Shown piece by piece: positions 41,170 to 49,466 of a DNA stretch of 64,000 bases. Position 1 is the first letter of the stretch. Every line of letters begins with the position of its first letter. The DNA lies in contig WRMC01000005.1 in assembly GCA_009777335.1 (NCBI GenBank), positions 82,962-146,961 of the forward strand, given 5' to 3'. Source of the stretch: Treponema sp. (GTDB lineage Bacteria; Spirochaetota; Spirochaetia; Treponematales; Breznakiellaceae). The notes under the pieces were generated by a model that saw only the letters and a list, made by a program, of their open reading frames with translations, was not told the origin of the DNA and made no database searches. Made by a program: the position numbers and the translations under genes.

Positions 41170-42951
41170 CTACTTCACGTATAGGGGTCTTTCCTCGTAA
41201 TGGGTGTGGAGCAACTGGTGGGCCTTTTTACCGTTCGGTTCCCCCAGAAAGTCCTTGTACAGTTCCTGTATAAAGGGGTTCTGGTGGGAACAGCGGTAGG
41301 TGGACTTTTCATCGTCGGTGTAGATCCCGGCGGTCCTCTTTAGCCTTATCTCGTCGGTGCAGCCATAGGGCTGGCCGCCGCCGCCTACACAGCCCCCGCG
41401 GCAGGCCATGACTTCCATAAAATGGTAGGGGATTTCTTTCCCTGCTTCCCGGGCTTCACGGATCTTGTTAAGAACCGCTTCGATGTTCCCCATCTGGTGG
41501 GCCACGGCGATACGGATCTTTGAGCCCAGGCCATTTCCCAGGTCTACCCCAAAGTCCACTTCCGCTTCTTTAACTCCCTCTATGCCCCGGACGGCCTTAA
41601 AATTCACATCCCCCAGTTCCTTCTTGGTTACCAGGAAATAGGCAGAGCGGACCGCCGCTTCCATGACACCGCCGGTGACCCCAAAAATGGTTCCGGCGCC
41701 GCTGTAGGGCCCCAGGGGGCTGTCGGCTTCTTCATCTTCCAGTTTTAAGATCTCTATCCCTGCCTGCTTGATCATCCGGGCCAGTTCCCGGGTGGTGATG
41801 ACAATGTCCACGTCCCAGGCATCACTGCCGGCGGCACCCTTCATGTCATCGTTCCGGTGGGCCTCCCACTTCTTGGCGGTACAGGGCATGATGCTTACGG
41901 AGCAGATCTTTGCGGGATCTACCCCCGCCTTGCCGGCCCAGTAGGATTTTATCATGGCCCCCATCATCTGCTGGGGGCTCTTGGCGGTAGAGAAGTTGGG
42001 AATCATGTCGATATAGTACTTCTCGAGGTAATCGACCCAGGCGGGACAGCAGGAGGTAATCAGGGGAAGGTCTGCACCCTTGGTGGTGAGCCGTTTTACC
42101 AGTTCTGCCCCCTCCTCCATGACCGTCAGGTCCGCAGAAAAGTTGGTATCAAAGACGGTCTTAAAGCCCAGGCGGCGCAGGGCCGCATAGAGCTTCTTGG
42201 TAAAGAGGGTCCCCGGAGGAAGCCCAAACTCCTCTGCCAGGGCTACCCGAACCGCGGGGGCTATCTGCACCACCGGATGGACTTCGGGGTTCTGTAGGGC
42301 CGACCAGACCTTAACGGTGTCGTCCCTCTCGTAGATGGCCCCCACGGGGCAATGGGCCGCACACTGGCCGCACTTGATACAGGGCCCCTCGTTTAAGAGG
42401 GTGTCTGAGGCGGCGGCGATGCGGCTGGCCATGGAACGGCCCATATATTCTATGGCCCAGACGTTCTGAACCTGCTGACAGACGATAACACAACGGCCGC
42501 AGCGGACGCATTTTTCGGGGTTCAACACGATGGCGGGGTTTGAATCATCGATGGGGATCTCGCTCATCACCTTCTTGAAGGGGGCTTCCCGGAGGCCAAA
42601 CTCGGCGGCCAGGGTCCTAAGCTCGCAGCTATCGTTCCGGGGGCACTGGAGGCAGTCATCGGGATGGTTCGAGAGGATCAGTTCCAGGACGGTCCTCCGG
42701 GTGGCGATTAGTTCCGGGTCGTGGGTCACGATGTCCATGTTTTCGGTGACCGTGGTGGTACAGGCCCGGGCCATGCGGCCCGAACCGGGCCCGGCGGTGC
42801 GGACTATGCAGAGGCCGCAGGAGGCCCAGGCGTTAAGATCCGCACAGTAACAGAGGGTGGGGATCTTGATATCCACCAGACGGGCCGCGTCGAGGATGCT
42901 AATATTATCAGGTACCTGAATGGGGGTTCCGTTAATTTTTATGTTTGCCAT
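41170..42951 (-). CDS. hndD: [FeFe] hydrogenase catalytic subunit (HndD/HydA type)
   Basis: 593 residues. Domains in order: N-terminal [2Fe-2S] (C34, C45, C48, C64), His-ligated [4Fe-4S] (H96, C100, C103, C109), two [4Fe-4S] (C148/151/154/158 and C191/194/197/201), and the H-cluster domain with L1 TSCCPAW (C302), L2 MPCTAKKWEA (C357) and L3 FMEVMACRGGCVGGGGQP (C517, C521). All H-cluster ligands are present. Last gene of a four-gene operon, so the enzyme is probably multimeric and NAD(P)-linked or electron-bifurcating. H-cluster maturases HydEFG are not in the window. Confidence 0.97.
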   Translation of the reverse strand: MANIKINGTPIQVPDNISILDAARLVDIKIPTLCYCADLNAWASCGLCIVRTAGPGSGRMARACTTTVTENMDIVTHDPELIATRRTVLELILSNHPDDCLQCPRNDSCELRTLAAEFGLREAPFKKVMSEIPIDDSNPAIVLNPEKCVRCGRCVIVCQQVQNVWAIEYMGRSMASRIAAASDTLLNEGPCIKCGQCAAHCPVGAIYERDDTVKVWSALQNPEVHPVVQIAPAVRVALAEEFGLPPGTLFTKKLYAALRRLGFKTVFDTNFSADLTVMEEGAELVKRLTTKGADLPLITSCCPAWVDYLEKYYIDMIPNFSTAKSPQQMMGAMIKSYWAGKAGVDPAKICSVSIMPCTAKKWEAHRNDDMKGAAGSDAWDVDIVITTRELARMIKQAGIEILKLEDEEADSPLGPYSGAGTIFGVTGGVMEAAVRSAYFLVTKKELGDVNFKAVRGIEGVKEAEVDFGVDLGNGLGSKIRIAVAHQMGNIEAVLNKIREAREAGKEIPYHFMEVMACRGGCVGGGGQPYGCTDEIRLKRTAGIYTDDEKSTYRCSHQNPFIQELYKDFLGEPNGKKAHQLLHTHYEERPLYVK

Positions 42952-42965
42952 GTTCTGACCTTCCT

Positions 42966-44783
42966 TTAACCTTTTAATACCGCATTGAATTTACAGGCCG
43001 TCATACACTCCCCGCACTTGACGCACTTGTCCTGCTCAATTCTATAGGGGGGCCGCTTCTTGTCGGGGTACTTGGCCGCATCTTCCGGATGGATGCATTC
43101 GGCGGGGCAATTTTTTGCACAGAGGGAACAGCCTATGCACTTGTCCGGGTCTATGCTGAACCGGGCCAGGTTCTTACACTTTCCTGCCCGGCATTTTTTA
43201 TCCCGTATATGCTCCAGGTACTCCTCTTCAAAGTTCCTGATGGTGCTCATGATGGGGTTGGGAGCCGTAATGCCCAACTGGCAGAGAGAAGCCTTTCCCA
43301 TGGCCTGGGCTATGGTTTTGAGTTTATCTAAATCCTCTTCTTCACCATGCCCCCCGGCGATCTTTTCCAGGATTTTTAAGAGCTGGGTGGTGCCTATGCG
43401 GCAGGGAGAACACTTGCCGCAGCTCTCCTCGACACAGAACTCCATGTAGAACCGGGCCACGTCGACGACACAGTCATCTTCGTCCATGACTATCATGCCC
43501 CCGGAGCCCATCATGGAGCCGTTGGCGGTGAGGGTTTCGAAGTCTATGGGGGTGTCCAGGAACTTCTCTGCCAGAATGCCCCCCGAGGGGCCCCCGGTTT
43601 GGACGCCCTTGAACTTCTTGCCGTTCTTGATGCCCCCGCCTATATCAAAGACTATGTCCCTTAGGGTGGCCCCCATGGGGACCTCCACAAGACCTGAGTT
43701 CTGAACCTTTCCGGTGAGGGCAAAGACCTTGGAGCCCTTGGAGCCCTGGGTGCCCATGGTGGTAAACCAGGCCCCTCCCTTGGCGGTGATGACCGGAATG
43801 TTCACCAGGGTTTCTACGTTGTTGATTACCGTGGGCTGCCCCCAGAGGCCCTTATTGGCCGGGAAGGGGGGCTTGGGGACCGGCATGCCCCGGGCACCCT
43901 CGACGGATTTTATCAGGGCCGTCTCTTCACCGCAGACAAAGGCCCCGGCTCCCAGACGGATTTCTATGTCAAAGTCAAAGCCCGAACCCAGGATGTTTTC
44001 TCCCAGGAGGCCGTATTCCTTGGCCTGGTCCAGGGCGATTTCCAGCCGGTGCACCGCCAGGGGGTACTCGGCCCGGATGTAGACGATGCCGTGGTTGGAG
44101 CCTATGGCCTTTCCGGCGGTGATCATCCCCTCGATGACCGAATGGGGGTCTCCTTCTATGATGGACCGGTCCATGAAGGCTCCCGGGTCCCCTTCGTCGG
44201 CGTTGCAGATCACATACTTGGGAGAGCCCTGGGCAATACGGGCAAAATCCCATTTGTTCCCCGTGGGGAAGCCTGCCCCTCCCCTCCCCCGGAGGCCCGA
44301 GGTCTTTACCTCTTCGATTATCTGCTCGGGGGTCCACTCAAAGAGGACCTTTTCCAGCCCCTCGTAGCCCCCCATTCCTATGTACTCGTTGATATTCTGA
44401 GGATCCAGGTATCCGCAGTTCCGTAATGCCACCCGGACCTGTTTCTCGTAAAACTGAATATTTTCTACGGTGATGCCGTCGCTCTTCTTTTCCCCGTCCC
44501 CCTTGTAGAGGAGCCGGTCTACTTCCTTTCCCTTGAGGATCTGCTCGTTGATAATATCATGGGCATCCTCGGGGGTTACATGGACGTAAAAGGATTCCTC
44601 CGGGAGGACCTTAACGATGGGCCCGGCTTCGCAGAAGCCGAAACAGCCGGTCTTAATGATCTCCACATCCTTCTCGACACCGCATTTTTTTGCTTCGGTA
44701 TTAAGATTTTGAAATATGGCGTCCGCCTTGCCAGATTCGCAGCCGGTACCGGCGCATACCAGGATAAAGTGCTTGTAGGCCAT
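42966..44783 (-). CDS. hndC: NADH-binding hydrogenase subunit (HndC/HydB, NuoF-like)
   Basis: 605 residues. N-terminal thioredoxin-like ferredoxin (CAGTGCESGKAD and TGCFGFCEAGP), the NuoF core with the NADH-binding GRGGAGFPTG and FMN-binding YVICNADEGDPGAFMDR, its [4Fe-4S] ESCGKCSPCRIG, and two C-terminal [4Fe-4S] motifs CIGCSLCAKNCPAECI and CVKCGECMTAC. Transfers electrons between NAD(P)H and the hydrogenase subunit. ATG overlaps the previous stop by one base (TAATG), so translation is coupled. Full-length compared with bifurcating HydB. Confidence 0.96.
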   Translation of the reverse strand: MAYKHFILVCAGTGCESGKADAIFQNLNTEAKKCGVEKDVEIIKTGCFGFCEAGPIVKVLPEESFYVHVTPEDAHDIINEQILKGKEVDRLLYKGDGEKKSDGITVENIQFYEKQVRVALRNCGYLDPQNINEYIGMGGYEGLEKVLFEWTPEQIIEEVKTSGLRGRGGAGFPTGNKWDFARIAQGSPKYVICNADEGDPGAFMDRSIIEGDPHSVIEGMITAGKAIGSNHGIVYIRAEYPLAVHRLEIALDQAKEYGLLGENILGSGFDFDIEIRLGAGAFVCGEETALIKSVEGARGMPVPKPPFPANKGLWGQPTVINNVETLVNIPVITAKGGAWFTTMGTQGSKGSKVFALTGKVQNSGLVEVPMGATLRDIVFDIGGGIKNGKKFKGVQTGGPSGGILAEKFLDTPIDFETLTANGSMMGSGGMIVMDEDDCVVDVARFYMEFCVEESCGKCSPCRIGTTQLLKILEKIAGGHGEEEDLDKLKTIAQAMGKASLCQLGITAPNPIMSTIRNFEEEYLEHIRDKKCRAGKCKNLARFSIDPDKCIGCSLCAKNCPAECIHPEDAAKYPDKKRPPYRIEQDKCVKCGECMTACKFNAVLKG

Positions 44784-45175
44784 TACTTTGCTCCTTCCAT
44801 GGCGGGTCTGGCGACGATCCTGTCTTCGATTAGTTCCCGTCCAATTATGTGTTTGTTCACTATCTCTTCTGCCAGTTTTTCATCTACCTTTCCGTAAATT
44901 ACCAGGGGCATCCCCGGGACAGCCACCTCTACGGTGGGTTCGGACTCACAGTAGCCCATGCAGCCCACCTGGCGGACCAGGACCGTATCAAGGAGATTTT
45001 TTTCTTCCAGGATGTGGAAGAATTTATCCAGGATGGCCTTGGCTCCGGCTTTGATACCGCAGTCGTCCATACCGACGATGACTTGAATTTCCTTTCCCGC
45101 CACTTCCCGGCGGCGGAGATCCACCTTCATGTTTTTTCGCAGTGCCCTCAGTTCATCCAAGGTCAATTTTGCCAT
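44783..45175 (-). CDS. hndB: Ferredoxin-like hydrogenase subunit (HndB-like)
   Basis: 130 residues. A thioredoxin-like [2Fe-2S] ferredoxin fold with four cysteines in DDCGIKAGAK and VRQVGCMGYCESEP, where the first pair is reduced to a single clear Cys, so the cluster may be altered. The layout C...CxxxC at the end matches HndB of the Desulfovibrio HndABCD complex. Placed between the NuoE-like and NuoF-like genes, as in that operon. Exact electron role unknown. Confidence 0.85.
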   Translation of the reverse strand: MAKLTLDELRALRKNMKVDLRRREVAGKEIQVIVGMDDCGIKAGAKAILDKFFHILEEKNLLDTVLVRQVGCMGYCESEPTVEVAVPGMPLVIYGKVDEKLAEEIVNKHIIGRELIEDRIVARPAMEGAK

Positions 45176-45185
45176 TCCCTTCCCC

Positions 45186-45674
45186 CTAGCCTTTGTATTG
45201 ATCCACGATGCCCTGAAGCATGTCCTTCTTTAACTTCCCGTGGGCATTTTTACCCACCGTCAGCACCGGAGCCAGGCCGCAGCAGCCTATACAGCGAACC
45301 GCATCGATCGAAAAAAGCCCGTCCTCGGTGACTTCATGGGGGCCTATGCCTAGAATTTTTCGAAGCTCGTCCAGCAGATCCTGGGCACCCTTAAGGTAAC
45401 AGGCGGTCCCGAGGCAGACCGAAACCACGTTCTTGCCGGGTTTGCTGGTCTTAAAGAAATGATAAAAGGTTATGACCCCGTAGATCCGGGCCAGGGGTAT
45501 CCCCGTAAGCTTTGCCAGATGCATGGCAGATTCCCGGGAGATATACCCGTAGGTCTCCTGGGTTTTATGGAGGATCATCACCAGGCTCCCCGGTTTTACC
45601 TTCCATTCATCGATAAAGGCCATTAATTCGGGAGTGAAGGTCACCCCCTTTTGAGCGGCTTGTGCGGCTGCCAT
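45186..45674 (-). CDS. hndA: NuoE-like hydrogenase subunit (HndA/HydC)
   Basis: 162 residues from MAAAQAAQKG. A thioredoxin-like [2Fe-2S] domain with the NuoE spacing: CLGTACY (two Cys) and CIGCCG (two Cys). The helical N-terminal region includes VMILHKTQETYGYISRE, typical of the family. First gene of the hnd operon; GGGGG ribosome site, ATG 10 bp later. An alternative TTG start lies 4 codons upstream. Passes electrons to the NuoF-like partner. Confidence 0.93.
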   Translation of the reverse strand: MAAAQAAQKGVTFTPELMAFIDEWKVKPGSLVMILHKTQETYGYISRESAMHLAKLTGIPLARIYGVITFYHFFKTSKPGKNVVSVCLGTACYLKGAQDLLDELRKILGIGPHEVTEDGLFSIDAVRCIGCCGLAPVLTVGKNAHGKLKKDMLQGIVDQYKG

Positions 45675-45706
45675 GAATACCCCCAATTTTGCATATTTAT
45701 CTTAAA

Positions 45707-45735
45707 AGTATGTATGGATTTTGGCTCTTTGACAA
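45707..45735 (-). promoter_or_regulatory. Promoter of the hnd hydrogenase operon
   Basis: Minus-strand TTGTCA (45735-45730), 17-bp spacer, CATACT (45712-45707). Start near 45700, leader about 26 nt. The -35 lies just after the stop of the upstream lipoprotein gene (45744), so the operon has its own promoter. Confidence 0.5.
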
Positions 45736-45743
45736 GGGACTGC

Positions 45744-46598
45744 CTAGCGTAATGGCAGGGTTCCGGGAATTTGCAGCACCTGGGGCTCCTGGGCGAAAAA
45801 GGGGATGCCGAAATCGAAGGTAAGGGTAAGGAGGGAAGAAGCCTCCCTAAGGGTGCCCAGGTTCTGAAACCTCTGGATCAGATCGATATAGCGCACGGGG
45901 AAGCCGAAAGTAATGGGCATGCTGCCCTGGGCCGGCACGGGTCCCCGGCCCTCCATGGTGCCGATGAGGAATGAATTCCCGTTTACCTGATAGTTCATCA
46001 TAAACCGGGGGACAGGAAGGGGAAAACTGTTGGGGTTTTCGATGTTCACCGAGACCGCAATATCGGCTCCGCTCAGGTCGGCCCGGTCTATCCGCATGGA
46101 GGGGCCGCCGAACCGGGGGAGCTGGGGCATGGGCAAGAGCCCTGAGTACTCCAGGGGCCATTCCCTGTCCCTGAGAAGGGGCAGGGAGAAGCGGGCCCTG
46201 AGGGCAACCCTATAGTTAAGCTGGGTTCTTCCCCGGAGGGAACTAAAGGTGTTAACGATATCCAGGTAATTTAAACTTACCGGTACTTCGATGAGGGTAG
46301 CCGATCGGGCCCGGATGTTCTGATTGTTGCGGATGGTTCCGCTGATAAAAGAATTATCGTTGAGAAAGAGCTGCCAGCCTATTTCCGGAAAGGGAATTTC
46401 AAAGGGATTGGGGTTTTCTACCCTCACCAGGGCCAGAACCGAGGCTTCGGTGATCGTAAAGGAACTAATTTCGGCGGAATGAAGGGAAACCAGGGGGTCT
46501 TGCAGGGCAGAACTCAAGGTCTGACAGCTAATAAGGGCGTAGAGGAGTAAAAATGAGGTGCCGCATATACCAAGCACCACAAGAAGCTTTTTCCGCAT
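45744..46598 (-). CDS. LEA-type-2 (WHy) domain lipoprotein
   Basis: 284 residues. Signal peptide with lipobox-like LISC (C25). Two tandem LEA_2/WHy immunoglobulin-like domains: the first about 45-150 (LALVRVENPNPFEIPFPEIGWQLFLNDN) and the second about 165-280 (IAVSVNIENPNSFPLPVPRFMMNYQVNGN). The ENPNxFxxP motif occurs in both. Family proteins sit in membranes or periplasm; function uncertain. Divergent from the next lipoprotein gene. Confidence 0.82.
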   Translation of the reverse strand: MRKKLLVVLGICGTSFLLLYALISCQTLSSALQDPLVSLHSAEISSFTITEASVLALVRVENPNPFEIPFPEIGWQLFLNDNSFISGTIRNNQNIRARSATLIEVPVSLNYLDIVNTFSSLRGRTQLNYRVALRARFSLPLLRDREWPLEYSGLLPMPQLPRFGGPSMRIDRADLSGADIAVSVNIENPNSFPLPVPRFMMNYQVNGNSFLIGTMEGRGPVPAQGSMPITFGFPVRYIDLIQRFQNLGTLREASSLLTLTFDFGIPFFAQEPQVLQIPGTLPLR

Positions 46599-46612
46599 AT
46601 AAAGAGGGTACC

Positions 46613-46641
46613 TTGATTTCCTGTCTTTGTATAGGTTATCC
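46613..46641 (+). promoter_or_regulatory. Possible promoter, leaderless arrangement
   Basis: TTGATT (46613-46618), 17-bp spacer, TTATCC (46636-46641), 7 bases, then ATG at 46649. The -10 is weak; supported mainly by the repeated layout of other genes. Confidence 0.35.
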
Positions 46642-46648
46642 TTTAGGT

Positions 46649-47314
46649 ATGAAACAGAAAAAACATTATTACCATATACATGCGATCCTCGGCGCGGCTC
46701 TGGCCCTCTTTTCTGCCTGTGTCTCCGAACCCCCTCCGGCAGCCCCGCCCATCCAGGTTCCCGCCCCTCAGGTGATCACCGAAACCCTCATGCCCCTTAC
46801 CCCCGCCCTCCTGGATAGACTAAGGGGTTCTTTAAGCTTCGATGAATTTAGCCGGGAGATCTCCCACTATCCCTTCCACCTTTTTGGGCGGGTTTCCCTT
46901 GAGCGGGATCATGTACGGCAAAGCCAAAGCATAGATGGCGGCCAGGTCCGGCTGGTAGATGAGTATATCCGGGAAATTATCACCTTCCACGATCAGACCC
47001 CGGGGCTGGCGATATCCCTGGAACTGGCCTTTGGCAATACCATCATCCTCTCTGTCGCCTTCGACGACAATGTAGATTCAACCCTCCGCTTTGCTGCCCC
47101 CGCTTCTGAGCCCGACGCTTTTTTCCAGCTCCTCTACGAACCGGACAGGCGGATTAACCCCTTAAGCGATGAACGGGGCCTCCTCTATTATGGAGGGAAC
47201 GAGTACAAGCTGCGCTATAGCGGGGAACGAAGCCCTGCCCTCCTCGTCAGGCTTTCTCAAAGGGACGTAGACCTTATCTATACCAGGGTAGCCCCAGGCC
47301 GCCGGGTTAACTAG
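46649..47314 (+). CDS. Hypothetical lipoprotein
   Basis: 221 residues from MKQKKHYYHIHAILG. Lipobox FSAC near residue 25, followed by a Pro/Ala-rich linker (SEPPPAAPPIQVPAPQ) and a compact domain of about 175 residues with alternating strands (FGRVSLERDH, LAISLELAFGNTIILSVAF, LLYYGGNEYKLRY). No family recognised. A longer ORF from 46553 runs through the divergent gene and is rejected. Overlaps nothing; the next gene is convergent after 7 bp. Confidence 0.75.
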   Translation: MKQKKHYYHIHAILGAALALFSACVSEPPPAAPPIQVPAPQVITETLMPLTPALLDRLRGSLSFDEFSREISHYPFHLFGRVSLERDHVRQSQSIDGGQVRLVDEYIREIITFHDQTPGLAISLELAFGNTIILSVAFDDNVDSTLRFAAPASEPDAFFQLLYEPDRRINPLSDERGLLYYGGNEYKLRYSGERSPALLVRLSQRDVDLIYTRVAPGRRVN

Positions 47315-47321
47315 TAAAGTC

Positions 47322-47936
47322 CTAAAGAAGGGAGAGCAGAACCTGCCGGGCCAGATCGGGATGGCGGGACATTATTAAGACAAAGACCCCTATTCTCTGG
47401 TTCCCAAAGATGGGCACCAGGGCCTCATGGCCCGTCACATCAAAGCCATTCACCGGGGTGACTTCCCCCGATAAAACCGCCGCCCCATCCTGGACCTCCG
47501 AGAGGGCAAAATCCAGGAGTAGATCCTCGTAGGGTTCCAGCTCCTGGGGGCTAAAGAGTTCGCTTAGGGGAAGAAAGAGGTTATTGTGGGCAAAGCGGTT
47601 GGCATTTTCCATGTCCACGATTAGAAGGTCCACCGCCTGGCTAGAGGTCATTCCTGCAAAGCGCATCATGGTGGCCATGACCATTTCGGGGTTTCCATCG
47701 CCCCCAATCTGAAGGGGCGTAAAGAGGGGGAGCTCTCCGTTAATCGTCAGGGAGGGTATTTCATTTCGTAGGTTGAGGCCATAATCGGTAATGGCCCCCC
47801 GGTTTAATACCGGGGCGGCAAAGACTACTTGAAATTGTACAGGGCCGCTGCTTCGTTGGCATCCTGCCATAACCAGACTGCAGAGAACAGAAAAAAAGAT
47901 GATCCTGGTACCTCGTCCGCTGGTTGTAAGCTTCAT
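47322..47936 (-). CDS. Hypothetical lipoprotein
   Basis: 204 residues. Lipobox VMAGC (C26). The mature part contains PLSELFSPQELEPYEDLLLDF and an earlier SSQAVDLLIVDMENANRFA; no domain recognised. The gene starts 6 bp after the stop of the GT-C membrane protein, so the two are probably co-transcribed and may act in the same envelope process. Confidence 0.75.
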   Translation of the reverse strand: MKLTTSGRGTRIIFFSVLCSLVMAGCQRSSGPVQFQVVFAAPVLNRGAITDYGLNLRNEIPSLTINGELPLFTPLQIGGDGNPEMVMATMMRFAGMTSSQAVDLLIVDMENANRFAHNNLFLPLSELFSPQELEPYEDLLLDFALSEVQDGAAVLSGEVTPVNGFDVTGHEALVPIFGNQRIGVFVLIMSRHPDLARQVLLSLL

Positions 47937-47942
47937 GGGACC

Positions 47943-49460
47943 CTACCTCCTCCTTAAATGTCTTATCAGAAAAAACCTCACCTGTTCTTCCCTTACGATT
48001 TCGAAGGCCGAAAGGTTTATATTTCGCAAGGCGGACCCTCCCTGGAACTCGGTCACCAGGTATACCTCTTCGTGGTTCACCATAACCCGGGGGGTATAGA
48101 CCACGGTGGTGCTAAAGGTGTAGTCCTGATCATCGGCGAAATAGGGGACCAGGTCCGAATACTTCCACATGGAAAAATTGATCACATAGACCGGCACCGA
48201 TGGGTTTTCCCTAAAAAAGTAGAGCTCCGGTTTTCCCCGGTAATGGTTTTCGATCCGGTCTTCCCTAAAGAGGGGATAGATGCTGGCCAGACAGAGGAGG
48301 CCCATAAGGACAGGGGGGAGAATTTTGCCGCTCTTAAACAAGGTTTGAAAGAGAAGCAGGGGCCCCAGAACAAGGAGGGGGAAAACCGGCATGATGTAGC
48401 GCAGAACCTTGTAGGGGGCCAGGATCATGATGATGCCGCTGAAGAGGAGGGCCAGGAAAAAGAGGGGGACCTCCTTTCCTCCCTCCAGTTCTTCATCCTT
48501 AAATTTTACCATGATGAAACTAAGGCCCAGAACACCCAGGGCAGGGAGAGGAAAAAAGAACCTATGCATGTATCGAAAGGAAGTAAAAATCGAAACGAAA
48601 ACATTTTCGATGGGGCTCCGCAAGAGGGTCTGGGGAATCTCTTCTACCCGGTGGGTAGAGGTCACATCCAGGTATTTGGGGTAGATGAGGAGGCAGAGGC
48701 CTATGCCCAGAAGGAGGATAAGGCCGTAGGAAAGGAGGGGCTTAAACTGCCTTTCTTTTATCTGATTCCAGACCAGATAGAGGGCGATTAAACCCAGAAA
48801 AATGATGGCATAATAACCGCTTAAAAGGCTGATGGCCACGCCCAAAGCAAGAGGAAGAAGGTGCTTCTTTAGATCCAGCCGGTTTAGGCTAAGGACCGCC
48901 CCATAGGCAAGGGCCATAAAGACTGTCTCTTGCATTTGGTAGGGCCGGATAAAGAGGGTATTGGATATCCCGGCGGTGGAAATGAAGGCCACAAAGAGGC
49001 CTACAGCCCTGAGGTTAAAACTAAGGGGAAAAAGGAGGCAAAGGAGCTTGTAAAAAAAGAAAAAAGAGAGGGAAAAGAAGATGAGGTTTACGATGCCCCC
49101 CCGGAGGATCACCTCCTCTGGGCTGTAGTTTTTCATTCCTATAAGGGCCAGGCGAAGGATGGAATAATACAGATTGGTATGGGGGGTATCCCGGCTGTTG
49201 GCCCAGAGCCGGCCCAGATCAGAGAGGGCCCCGTTTAGGCTGGGGTCATCGGGAATTAGGGCCATGTTCTTGGCCTCTAGCCCCGTAAAGGGCCGGTCCA
49301 GGTCAAAGTTTCTGGTCCAGGTATAGGTGCTGTAGCTGGAGAGAACCAGGGACATCCCCTCATCTTCGTGGAAGCCCTCTTTTTGGCCCAGCCAATAGAT
49401 TCTGCTGCCCAGGGCCAGAAGATAGATAAGAACCAGGATGCTCTTTTTTACCATAATCAA
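47943..49460 (-). CDS. GT-C-type membrane glycosyltransferase
   Basis: 505 residues with about 10-12 membrane helices. The first periplasmic loop carries the acidic motif GFHEDEGMS, as in PMT/ArnT-like enzymes that use polyprenyl-linked sugars, and later TPHTNLYYSILR. The C-terminal periplasmic domain (about 400-505) is soluble. Probable transfer of a sugar from a lipid carrier to an envelope target. Start MIMVKKS, alternative ATG two codons later. Confidence 0.8.
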   Translation of the reverse strand: MIMVKKSILVLIYLLALGSRIYWLGQKEGFHEDEGMSLVLSSYSTYTWTRNFDLDRPFTGLEAKNMALIPDDPSLNGALSDLGRLWANSRDTPHTNLYYSILRLALIGMKNYSPEEVILRGGIVNLIFFSLSFFFFYKLLCLLFPLSFNLRAVGLFVAFISTAGISNTLFIRPYQMQETVFMALAYGAVLSLNRLDLKKHLLPLALGVAISLLSGYYAIIFLGLIALYLVWNQIKERQFKPLLSYGLILLLGIGLCLLIYPKYLDVTSTHRVEEIPQTLLRSPIENVFVSIFTSFRYMHRFFFPLPALGVLGLSFIMVKFKDEELEGGKEVPLFFLALLFSGIIMILAPYKVLRYIMPVFPLLVLGPLLLFQTLFKSGKILPPVLMGLLCLASIYPLFREDRIENHYRGKPELYFFRENPSVPVYVINFSMWKYSDLVPYFADDQDYTFSTTVVYTPRVMVNHEEVYLVTEFQGGSALRNINLSAFEIVREEQVRFFLIRHLRRR

Positions 49461-49466
49461 CTATTT

